Below, piece by piece: positions 30,189 through 38,684 of a DNA stretch of 64,000 nucleotides. Origin of the DNA: Nocardioides jiangsuensis (GTDB lineage Bacteria > Actinomycetota > Actinomycetes > Propionibacteriales > Nocardioidaceae); contig NZ_JAIEZQ010000001.1 of NCBI RefSeq assembly GCF_019679455.1, positions 1 to 64,000 of the forward strand, given 5' to 3'. The notes beneath the pieces are model-generated. The model saw only the letters and a list, made by a program, of their open reading frames with translations. It did no database searches and was not told the DNA's origin. Each line of letters begins with the position of its first letter. Within the stretch, counting starts at the first letter, position 1. The translations under genes were made by a program, and so were the position numbers.

Positions 30189-30253
30189 ACGCCCACTATC
30201 GCACCGGCGTCCGAGGGAGGCGCTCCTCGGGCTGAGTCACGACCTGGGTGGTG

Positions 30254-30733
30254 TCAGGCGGCGTCGGCGGCGCGCTCCAGCTCGGCGATCTCGATCTTGC
30301 CCATCTTGAGCATCGCCTCCATCGCCCGGCGGGCACGCTCGGGATCGGGATCATTGAGCAGCTCATCCAGCCTTCGCGGCGCGATCTGCCAGGACAACCC
30401 GAAGCGGTCCTTGAGCCAGCCACACGGGCCCGGCTCACCACCGCTCGCTGTGAGCGCGTCCCACAGCCGATCGACCTCGGCCTGGTCATCGCATTCGATG
30501 ACGAACGACACCGCCTCGTTGAACGTGAAGTCCGGGCCACCGTTGAGCCCCTGGAACTGTTGGCCAGCGAGCGTGAAGTCAACCGTCAGCACCATGCCCG
30601 CCGGCCCGGACGGCGTCTCGGCCGGCGAGCGCCAGACCTTGCCGATCCGGCTGTCCGGCAGCAACGTCACGTAGAAGCTGGCCGCCTCCTCTGCGTCGCC
30701 GTCGAACCACAAGCAGGGAAACATCCTGCCCAT
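30254..30733 (-). CDS. VOC superfamily protein (PhnB-like)
   Basis: The protein has 159 residues with the glyoxalase/bleomycin-resistance beta-alpha-beta fold. It begins FPCLWFDGDAEEAASFY and contains LNGGPDFTFNEAVSFVIECD and GPCGWLKDRFGLSWQI, typical of PhnB/'3-demethylubiquinone methyltransferase-like' VOC proteins. Enzyme activity is not predictable. ATG 30733 is chosen over an upstream start because GGAGGA precedes it. The 272-bp gap to the next gene (30734-31005) shows nothing beyond a probable divergent promoter region. Confidence 0.88.
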   Translation of the reverse strand: MGRMFPCLWFDGDAEEAASFYVTLLPDSRIGKVWRSPAETPSGPAGMVLTVDFTLAGQQFQGLNGGPDFTFNEAVSFVIECDDQAEVDRLWDALTASGGEPGPCGWLKDRFGLSWQIAPRRLDELLNDPDPERARRAMEAMLKMGKIEIAELERAADAA

Positions 30734-31005
30734 CGCGTCCTCCTTCTCATAGAGCCGTCTCGGGAGCGTGTAGCGCACTCGGGTGGCCTCAACGGCTTCG
30801 TAGGTTGAGACCGGACCGCAGCCCATTACTCATCGGTCCTGGACACGGAACCTCTCCAACCCTGTAGCCGTGTGCCCTGGTCTCGGGCGAGCGCGGCGAA
30901 GACCTGCGGACGAGATGGTGAACCGCTCTCGGTGGGTCGCTCGCGTCTCCGCCCGCGCATACTGGGAGTGACGGAGATGGCCCCGAAGGGGAGGCGTGAG
31001 ACCAG

Positions 31006-31761
31006 GTGCAGGCCACCTCGCTCGCGAGTCGATTCTCGGCGTTCGACACGTCGCATCAGGTCGTCCTGGCCGTGCTGCTGGCCGGAGCGCTGCTGCTGGT
31101 GTGGGTGGGGCGGGCGAACCGGGGGAACGAGTCGGGTGTTCTCGTCGGCAAGTTGCTGGCGGTGGCAATCATGACCTTCACCGTCCCGCTGCAGATCCTG
31201 TATCTCACCCCCGAGTACTGGTCGCTGGAGCGGACACTGCCCCTGCAGCTGTGCGACCTCGCCTGGATGGTTGCGGTGGTGGGCCTCTGGACCCATCGCT
31301 GGTGGGCCGTTGCCCTGACCTATTACTGGGGCTTGACCCTGACGACCCAGGCGATCATCACACCGGACCTTGTCGCGCAGTTCCCTGATCCGGTCTTCAT
31401 CCTGTTCTGGGCCATGCACTCGACGGTGGTCTGGGCGGCCGTCTACCTGACCTGGGGGCTCGGCCTGACTCCGGACTGGCGCAGCTATCGGGCGGCGCTG
31501 GTCGGGACCGGAGCGTGGGCCGCCACTGTGCTTCTGATCAACCTCTCGGCGGGAACCAACTTCGGCTATCTCAATGCCAAGCCGGCATCCGCGTCGGTCC
31601 TCGACCTTTTGGGGGACTGGCCCTGGTACGTGCTCGCCGAGATCGCCATCGTCGCCGTCGTCTGGGCCGTGGTGACGTGGCCGTGGGTTGCGTTGCACGC
31701 CCGGCGCTCTCCCCAGGGTGCGACGCCGACTGATGGCCGTCCAGCGCACCGGCAGCGGTGA
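31006..31761 (+). CDS. TIGR02206 (YwaF) family integral membrane protein
   Basis: The 251-residue protein has about seven hydrophobic segments and matches the TIGR02206/YwaF family. LPLQLCDLAWMVAVVGLW and LTYYWGLTLTTQAIITPDL are characteristic, as is NFGYLNAKPASASVLDLLG. No function is established for the family. GTG 31006 follows GGGGAGG at moderate distance. Confidence 0.88.
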   Translation: MQATSLASRFSAFDTSHQVVLAVLLAGALLLVWVGRANRGNESGVLVGKLLAVAIMTFTVPLQILYLTPEYWSLERTLPLQLCDLAWMVAVVGLWTHRWWAVALTYYWGLTLTTQAIITPDLVAQFPDPVFILFWAMHSTVVWAAVYLTWGLGLTPDWRSYRAALVGTGAWAATVLLINLSAGTNFGYLNAKPASASVLDLLGDWPWYVLAEIAIVAVVWAVVTWPWVALHARRSPQGATPTDGRPAHRQR

Positions 31762-31901
31762 GACCTCGGGGCGACGCTTGCCGGGGAGTCAGGGCGATGG
31801 CACGGCCCGGTCGTTGCGGGCGGTGGTGACCCTCGTCTCGGCGAACGGGACGAGGCGGGCGGGCCGGGGCGAGATGGGGCGCGACATGCCATGCTTCGAT
31901 C

Positions 31902-32996
31902 ATGTCGTCGGCACCCGGGTCACCGCATGCTTCGGCGCAGTCAGGTGATCTTCCCTCCACGATGCGGGCGGCCGTCATCACTCGGCACGGTGGGCCTGAG
32001 GTGATCGACGTGCGCGACGTCCCGGTGCCTCGCCCAAGGCCTCGCGAGGTGCTGGTGCGCGTCGGCGCCGCGGGCTGCAACAACACCGATCTGTGGACCC
32101 GAGAGGGCTCCTACGGGTTGGCCGGCGACTCGAACCAAAGAGCGGGTTGGCTGGGACCGCTCGATTTCCCGCGTATCCAGGGCGGCGACGTGGCGGGCGT
32201 CGTGGTTGCCTGCGGCGACGAGGAGACGACCGACGTCGTGGGGTCGCGGGTGCTGGTCGATCCCGCCAACTACGAGGACTCCGGGCCGGACGCCCGTCCG
32301 GTCGACGTGCTCGGTAGCGAGCGCGACGGGGGTTTCGCCGAGTACGTCGTCGTGCCGGCCGACCGCATCCACCGTGTCGACGAGTCCCCGCTGAGCGACG
32401 TGGAGCTGGCGGCGCTGCCGATTGCGTACGGCACCGCGTTGGGCATGCTCGAGCGGGGCTCGGTCACCGGCAACCACACGGTGCTGGTCACCGGCGCCTC
32501 CGGCGGCGTCGGACTCGCCGTGGTGCAGCTCGCCCACGCCCGGGGAGCCCGCGTCGTGGCTGTGTGCAGTGGCGACAAGGCAGATGCGGTGCGCAGTGCG
32601 GGAGCCGCCGTGATCGTGGACCGCCATCGCGGACGGGTGCTCGCCGATGCAGCGGAGGCCGCACCCGCGGGGTACGACGCGGTCATCGACGTCGTCGCGG
32701 GACCGCTGGTCGGTCCCGGCCTCGGACTGTTGCGCCCGGGCGGGCGTTGGGTCGTGGCCGGCGCCCTGGACGGCTGGGCCGTGGAGCTCGACGTACGGCG
32801 GCTGTATCTCGCCAACCTGGCACTGGTCGGATCGACGATGCACACGCCACCCATCTTCGACCTCCTGGTGGACTTCGCTCGGCGAGGCGTCGTTCGGCCG
32901 GTCATCGCCGCCACGTTCGACCTGGGCGACGTCGCCGAGGCTCAACGGCAGCTCGCGAGACGTCAGCACGTGGGCAAGCTCGTCGTCGTCCCCTGA
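31902..32996 (+). CDS. MDR-family alcohol dehydrogenase / quinone oxidoreductase
   Basis: The 364-residue protein has a GroES-like N-terminal domain (MRAAVITRHGGPEVIDV, GAAGCNNTDLWTREG) and a Rossmann domain with VLVTGASGGVGLAVVQLAHARGA. The Cys/Asn at GCNNTD replaces the usual zinc-binding layout in part, so zinc dependence is uncertain. Substrate is unknown. The conserved N-terminus begins at ATG 31962; ATG 31902 would add 20 residues, and neither has a strong ribosome site. It converges on the cat operon. Confidence 0.85.
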   Translation: MSSAPGSPHASAQSGDLPSTMRAAVITRHGGPEVIDVRDVPVPRPRPREVLVRVGAAGCNNTDLWTREGSYGLAGDSNQRAGWLGPLDFPRIQGGDVAGVVVACGDEETTDVVGSRVLVDPANYEDSGPDARPVDVLGSERDGGFAEYVVVPADRIHRVDESPLSDVELAALPIAYGTALGMLERGSVTGNHTVLVTGASGGVGLAVVQLAHARGARVVAVCSGDKADAVRSAGAAVIVDRHRGRVLADAAEAAPAGYDAVIDVVAGPLVGPGLGLLRPGGRWVVAGALDGWAVELDVRRLYLANLALVGSTMHTPPIFDLLVDFARRGVVRPVIAATFDLGDVAEAQRQLARRQHVGKLVVVP

Positions 32997-33041
32997 CCCG
33001 CGCAGACCGCCCGTCATTCCCGGCCGACCGGTCCGGTGGTG

Positions 33042-33323
33042 TCAGGCGTTGACGTCGGACGGGTGTGTCGCCAGCGGCGTGACGTGGATGTCCATGTAGG
33101 GGAAGAGCGGGAGCCCGGACAGCAGCTCGTGCAGCTCGTCGTTGCCGGCGACGTCGAAGACCGAGAAGTTGGAGTACTCACCCACGATCCGCCAGATGTG
33201 CGGCCACGCGCCCGAACGCTGGAGCTCCTGGCTGTAGGCCCTCTCGCGGGCCACGAGCTCGGCGCGCACGTCGGGGTCGAGGTCCAGCGGGATGCGCACG
33301 TCCATCCGCACGTGGAAGAGCAT
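33042..33323 (-). CDS. catC: Muconolactone delta-isomerase
   Basis: The enzyme converts muconolactone to beta-ketoadipate enol-lactone. The 93-residue protein has the family start MLFHVRMDVRIPLDLDP and LFPYMDIHVTPLATHPSD end. It is the last gene of lysR-catB-catA-catC; 25 bp separate it from catA. The genes for the next steps (pcaD, pcaIJ, pcaF) are not in this window. Confidence 0.95.
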   Translation of the reverse strand: MLFHVRMDVRIPLDLDPDVRAELVARERAYSQELQRSGAWPHIWRIVGEYSNFSVFDVAGNDELHELLSGLPLFPYMDIHVTPLATHPSDVNA

Positions 33324-33348
33324 GGGTGAGTCTCCTGTCGGTGGCGTC

Positions 33349-34203
33349 TCAGGCGCGGTCGAGCACGAAGTCGTACTCGATGGTGGAGCCGGTGCCGTCT
33401 GCGCTGGGCTTCGGGTCGAGCATCAGCTCCGGCTTCACGGCCGAGGCGATGTCGTCCTCGTTGTGCTCGTCCCCGGGGAAGTACAGCTGGGCGGTGAGCA
33501 GCTCGTGCCCGGGGGCCGACACCTTCACGTGCAGGTGGGCCGGGCGCCAGGCGTGCCAGCCGGCCGCGGCGATCAGCTTGCCGCAGGAGCCGTCGGTGGG
33601 GATCTGGTACGGCGCCGGCTGCATCGTGGTGATCTGGAAGGTGCCGTCAGCGTCCGCAGTGAAGGAGCCGCGCAGGTTCCACTCCGGGATGCCGGGAGAG
33701 AACTGCGAGTAGAAGCCGTCGTCGTCGGCGTGCCAGAGCTCGACCTTGGCGCCGGCCAGCGGGGAGCCGTCGGTCGAGGTGACCCTCCCGGTCCAGACGA
33801 GCGGGCTGCCCTTCTCGTCCTCACGCATGGGGATCGTGCCCCTGGCACCCTGCTCGGGGGCGTTCGGCACGTAGTACGGGCCCTCGATCGAGCCCTTGCT
33901 GCCCGCGCGGTGCTCGGTGGCGACGTCCTCGACGGCGTGCTCGATCCACACGTCGAGGAAGAGCGGCCACTCTCCATCCTGGCCCACCTGGATCAGCCAC
34001 GCCTTCAGCGCGTTGTACTCGTCGTAGGTGACCTTGTGCCGGCGGATCGTGTCGTGGATCGCGCCGAGCACTTCGCGGGCGAGGGTGTCGACCCGCTCCT
34101 TCGGGGTGTCGGCGACGGCGGCGTACGGCGACTTGTCGCGCTGGAACCGCTCGGTGGCGGACGCCCCCGAGGCGGCCGCGCTGGCGGTGGTGGTGTCGGA
34201 CAT
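33349..34203 (-). CDS. catA: Catechol 1,2-dioxygenase (intradiol)
   Basis: It opens catechol to cis,cis-muconate with non-haem Fe(III). An N-terminal helical dimerisation domain carrying the phospholipid-binding region is followed by the beta-sandwich. Iron ligands fit Tyr in EGPYYVPNAP, Tyr in PAPYQIPTDG and the His pair in RPAHLHVKV. The length of 284 is normal. It lies 39 bp after catB and 25 bp before catC on the same transcript. Confidence 0.96.
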   Translation of the reverse strand: MSDTTTASAAASGASATERFQRDKSPYAAVADTPKERVDTLAREVLGAIHDTIRRHKVTYDEYNALKAWLIQVGQDGEWPLFLDVWIEHAVEDVATEHRAGSKGSIEGPYYVPNAPEQGARGTIPMREDEKGSPLVWTGRVTSTDGSPLAGAKVELWHADDDGFYSQFSPGIPEWNLRGSFTADADGTFQITTMQPAPYQIPTDGSCGKLIAAAGWHAWRPAHLHVKVSAPGHELLTAQLYFPGDEHNEDDIASAVKPELMLDPKPSADGTGSTIEYDFVLDRA

Positions 34204-34242
34204 GATGGTCCTCTCCTTACGTTGCGGGGGTCTTCAGGTGGA

Positions 34243-35343
34243 TCAGTCGGTGCGGTAGCGCCGGAGCTTGTCGGGGTCGATCTCGACGCCGATGCCGGCC
34301 CCGGGCCGGATCGTGAGCTCGCCGTCGCGGATCTCGATCGGTTCGGTGAGCAGGTCGTCGCTCATGTCGAGGAAGTTCGAGAGCTCACCGGCCCGCCGGG
34401 AGGTGAGCTCGAACGCCGCGCCGAACGCGACGGTGCACATGGAGCCGAGCTGACCGTCGATCTGGTTGCCCATCACGACCTCCAGGCCGAGGCCCTCGGC
34501 GAGGTGGTGGACCCGGCGGCTCTGGGTGAAGCCGGTGCGCGCGGTCTTGATGCTGACGGCCGTCGCCGAGCCGCCCAGGACCTCGCGGGTGACCGCCGCC
34601 GGCGTCGGCACCGACTCGTCGGCGATGAACGGGACGTCGATCTGCTGGACCAACCAGCGGCGGCCGAGCACGTCGTCGGCGGGGCAGAGCTCCTCGGCGA
34701 AGGTGAGCCCGAGGTCAGTCATCTCCTTCATGGCCCGGGCCGACTCGGAGGCCGACCAGCCCCGGTTGCCGTCGACGTACATCTCGACGCCGTCGCCGAG
34801 TCCTTCCCGCAGGGCGCGGACGACCGCGGTGTCGAGGGAGTACGGCCTGCGGCCGACCTTCACCTTGAACGTGGTGATGCCGTAGGTGTCGCGCATCCGC
34901 TCGGCCTCGGCCACCATCGCGGCGGGCTCGTCGAAGCCCAGCATGTGGGAGACCCGCATCCGATCGGTGTAGCCGCCGAGCAGCTCGGTGACCTGGAAGC
35001 CGAGCGTCTTTCCCATCGCGTCCCAGATCGCCATGTCGAGGCTGGACTTGGCGACCGGGTTGCCCACGGTGCGGTTGAGCCGGGCCTGGATCTGCTCGCG
35101 CTCCGTCAGGGCGAGTCCGATCACGGCGGGCGTGAAGATCTTCTCGATGACGGCGATGACGCCGACCTGGGTCTCGCCGTAGGTGAACGGCCGCGGCGGC
35201 GCCTCGGCGACGCCCACGACACCGTCGTCGGTGTGGACGCGGACGAGCACGTGCTCCGCGACGTGCACCTCGCCGCTGGCGAACTTCAGTGGCTTGGCGT
35301 AAGGGATGGCGAACGGAATCGCCTCCACGTGCGTGATCTTCAT
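34243..35343 (-). CDS. catB: Muconate cycloisomerase
   Basis: This enolase-superfamily enzyme lactonises cis,cis-muconate. The capping domain (MKITHVEAIPFAIPYAKPLK) precedes the barrel with the catalytic KxK in TTFKVKVGRR, metal ligands in VDGNRGW, AEELCPADD and FIADESVP, and the opposite-face Lys in VSIKTARTGFTQ. The length of 366 is typical. Its ATG overlaps the lysR stop by 4 bp, so regulator and enzyme are translationally coupled. Confidence 0.94.
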   Translation of the reverse strand: MKITHVEAIPFAIPYAKPLKFASGEVHVAEHVLVRVHTDDGVVGVAEAPPRPFTYGETQVGVIAVIEKIFTPAVIGLALTEREQIQARLNRTVGNPVAKSSLDMAIWDAMGKTLGFQVTELLGGYTDRMRVSHMLGFDEPAAMVAEAERMRDTYGITTFKVKVGRRPYSLDTAVVRALREGLGDGVEMYVDGNRGWSASESARAMKEMTDLGLTFAEELCPADDVLGRRWLVQQIDVPFIADESVPTPAAVTREVLGGSATAVSIKTARTGFTQSRRVHHLAEGLGLEVVMGNQIDGQLGSMCTVAFGAAFELTSRRAGELSNFLDMSDDLLTEPIEIRDGELTIRPGAGIGVEIDPDKLRRYRTD

Positions 35344-36266
35344 CGGCTGACCTCGCGGGACGGGGCGGACGCGGCAGGGGAGTCGGCGAACAAGCCGGCC
35401 GCGTCGAGCGACGCCAGCACCGTCCGGACGAGGGGGGAGGGGGACTCGGCGCGCCAGGCGACGGCGAGCTCGATGGTCGCGGCGTCCACGACGTCGCGGA
35501 AGACCACTCCGGCCAGGGGGACGGCGCGGACGGACGCGGGCACGAGTGCGACACCGAGGCCGGCGGCGATCAGTGCGAGGAGTACGGCGGTCCCGGGCGC
35601 TTCGTGCTCCTTGTGCGGGGCGAACCCCGCCTCCCTGCAGCTGCGCACGACGGCCTCGTTGACCGCGGAGTGGGAGTCGGCGTACAGCACGAAGTGCTCG
35701 GTGCGCAGGTCGGCCATGGCCACCACCGGTTCGGTGGCCAGATGGTGGTCGGCCGGGACGGCCAGGACCAGCGGCTCGATCTCGATCGTGCGCGTCGTGA
35801 GCTGGTCACCGGACGTCGGCGGCCTCAGCACACCCAGGTCGAGGCTGCCCTCGCGCAGGCCGGCCGACTGGGCAGGCGTGAGCAGGTCGGCGTGAATCTC
35901 CAGGGCGACACCGGGCAGGTCCCGCTTGACCGTCCGTGCGATGCGGGGGAGGTGCGTGAAGGCCGCCGTCCCCGTGAAGGCGATCCGGACCAGCCCGAGC
36001 CGTCCACCGGCGATCCGCTGGACGCCCCGGACGCTGTCCTCGACAGCACCCAGCACGCGCTGGGCCTCGTCGTACAGGAACTCGCCGGCCGGGGTCAGGC
36101 TGACCTGGCGCGTGGTGCGGGTGAAGAGGGGGGCGCCGAGCTCGTTCTCGAGCTGGCGGACCGACTGGGAGAGCGCCGGCTGGGCAATGTGCAGGCGCTC
36201 GGCCGCGCGGCCGAAGTGGCGGGTCTCCGCTACCGCGGCGAAGTAGCGCAGGTGCCGCAGCTCCAT
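35340..36266 (-). CDS. LysR-type regulator of the cat operon
   Basis: The 308-residue protein starts with the LTTR winged helix (MELRHLRYFAAVAETRHFGR, then AERLHIAQPALSQSVRQLE), closest in style to CatR/CatM/BenM regulators. A periplasmic-binding-like effector domain follows, which in such proteins senses muconate. ATG 36266 is preferred (GGAG upstream); 20 more residues are in frame. Unusually, it is the first gene of the operon rather than divergent from it. An LTTR site and promoter lie just upstream. Confidence 0.9.
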   Translation of the reverse strand: MELRHLRYFAAVAETRHFGRAAERLHIAQPALSQSVRQLENELGAPLFTRTTRQVSLTPAGEFLYDEAQRVLGAVEDSVRGVQRIAGGRLGLVRIAFTGTAAFTHLPRIARTVKRDLPGVALEIHADLLTPAQSAGLREGSLDLGVLRPPTSGDQLTTRTIEIEPLVLAVPADHHLATEPVVAMADLRTEHFVLYADSHSAVNEAVVRSCREAGFAPHKEHEAPGTAVLLALIAAGLGVALVPASVRAVPLAGVVFRDVVDAATIELAVAWRAESPSPLVRTVLASLDAAGLFADSPAASAPSREVSR

Positions 36267-36324
36267 GGCCGGTCTCCGTGCGTGGAGGTGGGGTGATGTG
36301 GCGGAGGTCACCGCCGACTGATCC

Positions 36325-36354
36325 ACGGTACGTACGGATATTGATTGGACACAA
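36325..36354 (-). promoter_or_regulatory. Predicted promoter of lysR-catBAC
   Basis: On the minus strand, TTGTGT (36354-36349) and TACCGT (36330-36325) are 18 bp apart. The start would be near 36318, giving a ~50-nt leader to lysR. A TTGATTGG half-site (around 36341) overlaps the spacer. Confidence 0.5.
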
Positions 36355-36371
36355 GGACGAGCTGGACGCTG

Positions 36372-36394
36372 ATTGATCGACGCAAGCGATCAAT
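36372..36394. promoter_or_regulatory. LysR-type regulator binding site
   Basis: ATTGATCG (36372-36379) and CGATCAAT (36387-36394) are perfect 8-bp arms with a 7-bp spacer. They contain the symmetric T-N11-A core (T36377, A36389). The centre, 36383, is 65 bp upstream of the predicted start, the classical position of an LTTR recognition site. Confidence 0.75.
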
Positions 36395-36477
36395 ACCCCT
36401 GGGTCAGGCGTAGGCATCCACTCGGGCTCGGCGTCGCGCTGGTGCCCGAGCCGGACCGGCAACCCTGCGGCCGCGGG

Positions 36478-37293
36478 TCACTCCTGGACGCCGCCGAACC
36501 AGGTGGCGTAGATCTTGTCGTAGCCGCCGTCATCCTCCAGCGTGGCGAGCACCTTGTTGATCGAGCGCAGCAGGTCGACGTTGCCGTTCTTCTTGACGGC
36601 CATGCCGTACTGCTCGCCGGTGTCGAACTCGGCGGAGACCTCGAGGTCGGGGTTGTTGGCCACCACGTCGCCGACCACGGTGTTGTCGTAGACGGCGGCG
36701 TCCACCGCGCGCGTGGTGAGGGCTTCCTCCATGGCGACGGCGTCCTCGAGCGGCACCACGTCCGCGCTGGCCGGCGCGTTGTCGGTGACGTAGAGCTCAC
36801 CGGTCGTGCCGCCCTGCACGCCGATCCGCTGTCGGTCGAGGTCGTCGAGCGCGTCGATGCCGGAGCCCTTGGCGACGACCAGCGCCTGCGAGGCGTCGAA
36901 GTACGGGCTGGAGAAGTCGAGCACGCGCGCCCGCTCGCCGGTGATCGTCATCGCCGAGATCGCGAGGTCGCACTGGTCGGAGTTGAGCGCGTCGCCGGAC
37001 TGGATGGCGTCGAAGTCGGTGTCCTTGATCTCGAGGCGCAGGTCGAGCTCCGCGGCCACCTCGCGGATCAGGTCGATGTCGAAGCCGACCGGCTCGCCGC
37101 CCTTCATGGACTCGAAGGGCTCGTAGGGCATGTCGCTGCAGACGGTCAGCGCACCCTCCTCGACGACCTGGGGGGCGCGGAGGGAGCTCACTCGCTCCTC
37201 GCCGTGGGCCGCGCAGCCGGCGGCGGCCAGGGTCAGCATCAGTACGGCGCCCGCGGCGCGCGCGGCCCGACGGGCGGGTGTGTGGCTCGTCAT
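36478..37293 (-). CDS. ABC-type solute-binding lipoprotein (family 3, amino-acid type)
   Basis: The 271-residue lipoprotein has a lipobox LAAAGC and a family-3 binding fold (LTVCSDMPYEPFESMKGGEP, then VGFDIDLIREVAAELD). FDAIQSGDALNSDQCDLAIS and ITGERARVLDFSSPYFDAS are typical of polar amino-acid binders. No permease or ATPase gene is adjacent. It instead follows cvnD, 1 bp after its stop, so it appears to be a fifth conservon gene. It may be an orphan binding protein or an external sensor feeding the kinase. ATG 37305 is an alternative start. Confidence 0.88.
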   Translation of the reverse strand: MTSHTPARRAARAAGAVLMLTLAAAGCAAHGEERVSSLRAPQVVEEGALTVCSDMPYEPFESMKGGEPVGFDIDLIREVAAELDLRLEIKDTDFDAIQSGDALNSDQCDLAISAMTITGERARVLDFSSPYFDASQALVVAKGSGIDALDDLDRQRIGVQGGTTGELYVTDNAPASADVVPLEDAVAMEEALTTRAVDAAVYDNTVVGDVVANNPDLEVSAEFDTGEQYGMAVKKNGNVDLLRSINKVLATLEDDGGYDKIYATWFGGVQE

Positions 37294-37294
37294 G

Positions 37295-37891
37295 TCAGTT
37301 CGCATTCACGGTGAGGGACTGGGTGAGGCGGAGCAGGGCGTACTCGGTGACCCGCACCAGCGCCTGCTTGGCTGACTCGCGGTCGCGGGCGTCGACCCGG
37401 ATGATCGGGACCTCGGGAGGCAGCGCGAGCGCGGCGGCGACCTCGTCGAGGTCGTACTCCCTGGTGCCGTCGAACTGGTTGACCGCGACGATGAACGGCA
37501 GGCCCTTGGACTCGAAGTAGTCCAGCGGCGAGAACGACTCGTCGAGCCGGGCGGTGTCGACCATCACGATCGCGCCGATGGCGCCGCGGCACAGGTCGTC
37601 CCACATGAACCAGAAGCGGCGCTGGCCGGGTGTGCCGAAGAGGTAGAGCACCAGGTCCTCGGCGAGCGTCAGGCGGCCGAAGTCCATGGCGACGGTCGTC
37701 GTGGCCTTCGTGGGGACGGCGGCCAGGTCGTCGACTCCCTCGGACTCGTTGGTCACGAGCGCCTCGGTGCGCAGCGGCACGATCTCCGAGACCGAGCCCA
37801 CGAGGGTCGTCTTGCCCACGCCGAAGCCGCCGGCGATGACGATCTTCGTCGACGCGGCCTTGCGCGGCGCGCTAGTAGGAGCGAAGTCCAC
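37295..37891 (-). CDS. cvnD: Conservon GTP-binding protein (CvnD type)
   Basis: This is a Ras-like small GTPase of the conservon family. P-loop GGFGVGKTTL is followed by DFGRLTL, LFGTPGQRRFWFMWDD (switch II) and VNQFDG (NKxD equivalent). In Streptomyces, Cvn complexes act at the membrane like simple G-protein modules. It overlaps cvnC by 20 bp. Confidence 0.93.
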   Translation of the reverse strand: MDFAPTSAPRKAASTKIVIAGGFGVGKTTLVGSVSEIVPLRTEALVTNESEGVDDLAAVPTKATTTVAMDFGRLTLAEDLVLYLFGTPGQRRFWFMWDDLCRGAIGAIVMVDTARLDESFSPLDYFESKGLPFIVAVNQFDGTREYDLDEVAAALALPPEVPIIRVDARDRESAKQALVRVTEYALLRLTQSLTVNAN

Positions 37892-38255
37892 GGAGGGTCC
37901 TTTCGATCAGCTCAATCCGCTCGTCCTGCGACGAGCTCTCGGTGATGGTGGCCTGCACCCGGACGAGGCCCTGCTGCACCAGGTCGCCGAGCAGGACGCG
38001 GACGACCCCGATCGGCATGGACGCGAGCGCGGAGACCTCGGCGACCGAGCGCTGGTCGCACAGGTCGAGCACCCGCTGCGCGCCGGCACCCAGGTCGGCG
38101 TCGGCGCTCGCGTCGTGCGGCTGGATGCGCAGGGTGGCCTCCATCGGGAGGTCGACGGCAGCCTTCGTCCGTCCGGCCGTGATGGTGTACGGCCGGACGA
38201 AGCGGGCGGGTGCGACCGGCTCGTCGTCCGGTCCGCGGGTGTCGTCGGGTGCCAC
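37872..38255 (-). CDS. cvnC: Conservon DUF742 protein (CvnC type)
   Basis: The 127-residue DUF742 protein is a winged-helix-like component of the conservon. FVRPYTITAGRTKAAVDLPME and VAEVSALASMPIGVVRVLLGDL are characteristic. It lies between cvnB (12-bp gap) and cvnD (20-bp overlap). The biochemical role of the family is not settled. Confidence 0.92.
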   Translation of the reverse strand: MAPDDTRGPDDEPVAPARFVRPYTITAGRTKAAVDLPMEATLRIQPHDASADADLGAGAQRVLDLCDQRSVAEVSALASMPIGVVRVLLGDLVQQGLVRVQATITESSSQDERIELIERTLRGLRSY

Positions 38256-38267
38256 GGCTGGTCCCGG

Positions 38268-38684
38268 TCAGGCGCCCGTCGCGATGCGGGCCCGGGCCTG
38301 CACCGCCCGGCCCACGCGGTCGACGAGCAGCGCCATCTCGTACCCGACCTGGCCGATGTCGGCGGCCTCCTGGGTGAGGACGGCCAGGTTGGAGCCGTCC
38401 CCGACGCTCATCAGCATCAGGTAGCCGTGCTCCATCTCCACGACCGTCTGCAGCACGGCGCCGCCCTCGAAGAGGCGGGCCGCGCCTACGGCGAGGCTGG
38501 CCAGGCCGGACGACACCGCGGCGACCTGCTCGGCACGCTCGCCCGGGATGCTGGCACTTGCTGCCATGAGCAGGCCGTCGGCCGACACGAGGATGGCGTG
38601 GGCCGCGTCGGGGACCTCCTCCACGAAGCGGGTGACCAACCAGTCGAGGTGACGAGCGTCGTTCGGGGCGGTGATCTCGGTCAT
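38268..38684 (-). CDS. cvnB: Roadblock/LC7 domain protein (CvnB type)
   Basis: The 138-residue Roadblock/LC7 protein ([31 protein letters not shown]) is probably the GTPase regulator partner of CvnD, by analogy with MglB/MglA. ATG 38684 overlaps the cvnA stop. A longer frame to 38963 lies inside cvnA and is rejected. Confidence 0.93.
   Translation of the reverse strand: MTEITAPNDARHLDWLVTRFVEEVPDAAHAILVSADGLLMAASASIPGERAEQVAAVSSGLASLAVGAARLFEGGAVLQTVVEMEHGYLMLMSVGDGSNLAVLTQEAADIGQVGYEMALLVDRVGRAVQARARIATGA

Noticed and set aside
24062-33000. Right-hand att site repeating the tRNA-Pro 3' end
   Set aside because: No copy of the tRNA 3' end was noticed by eye; without a computed search I cannot set the right border of an island.
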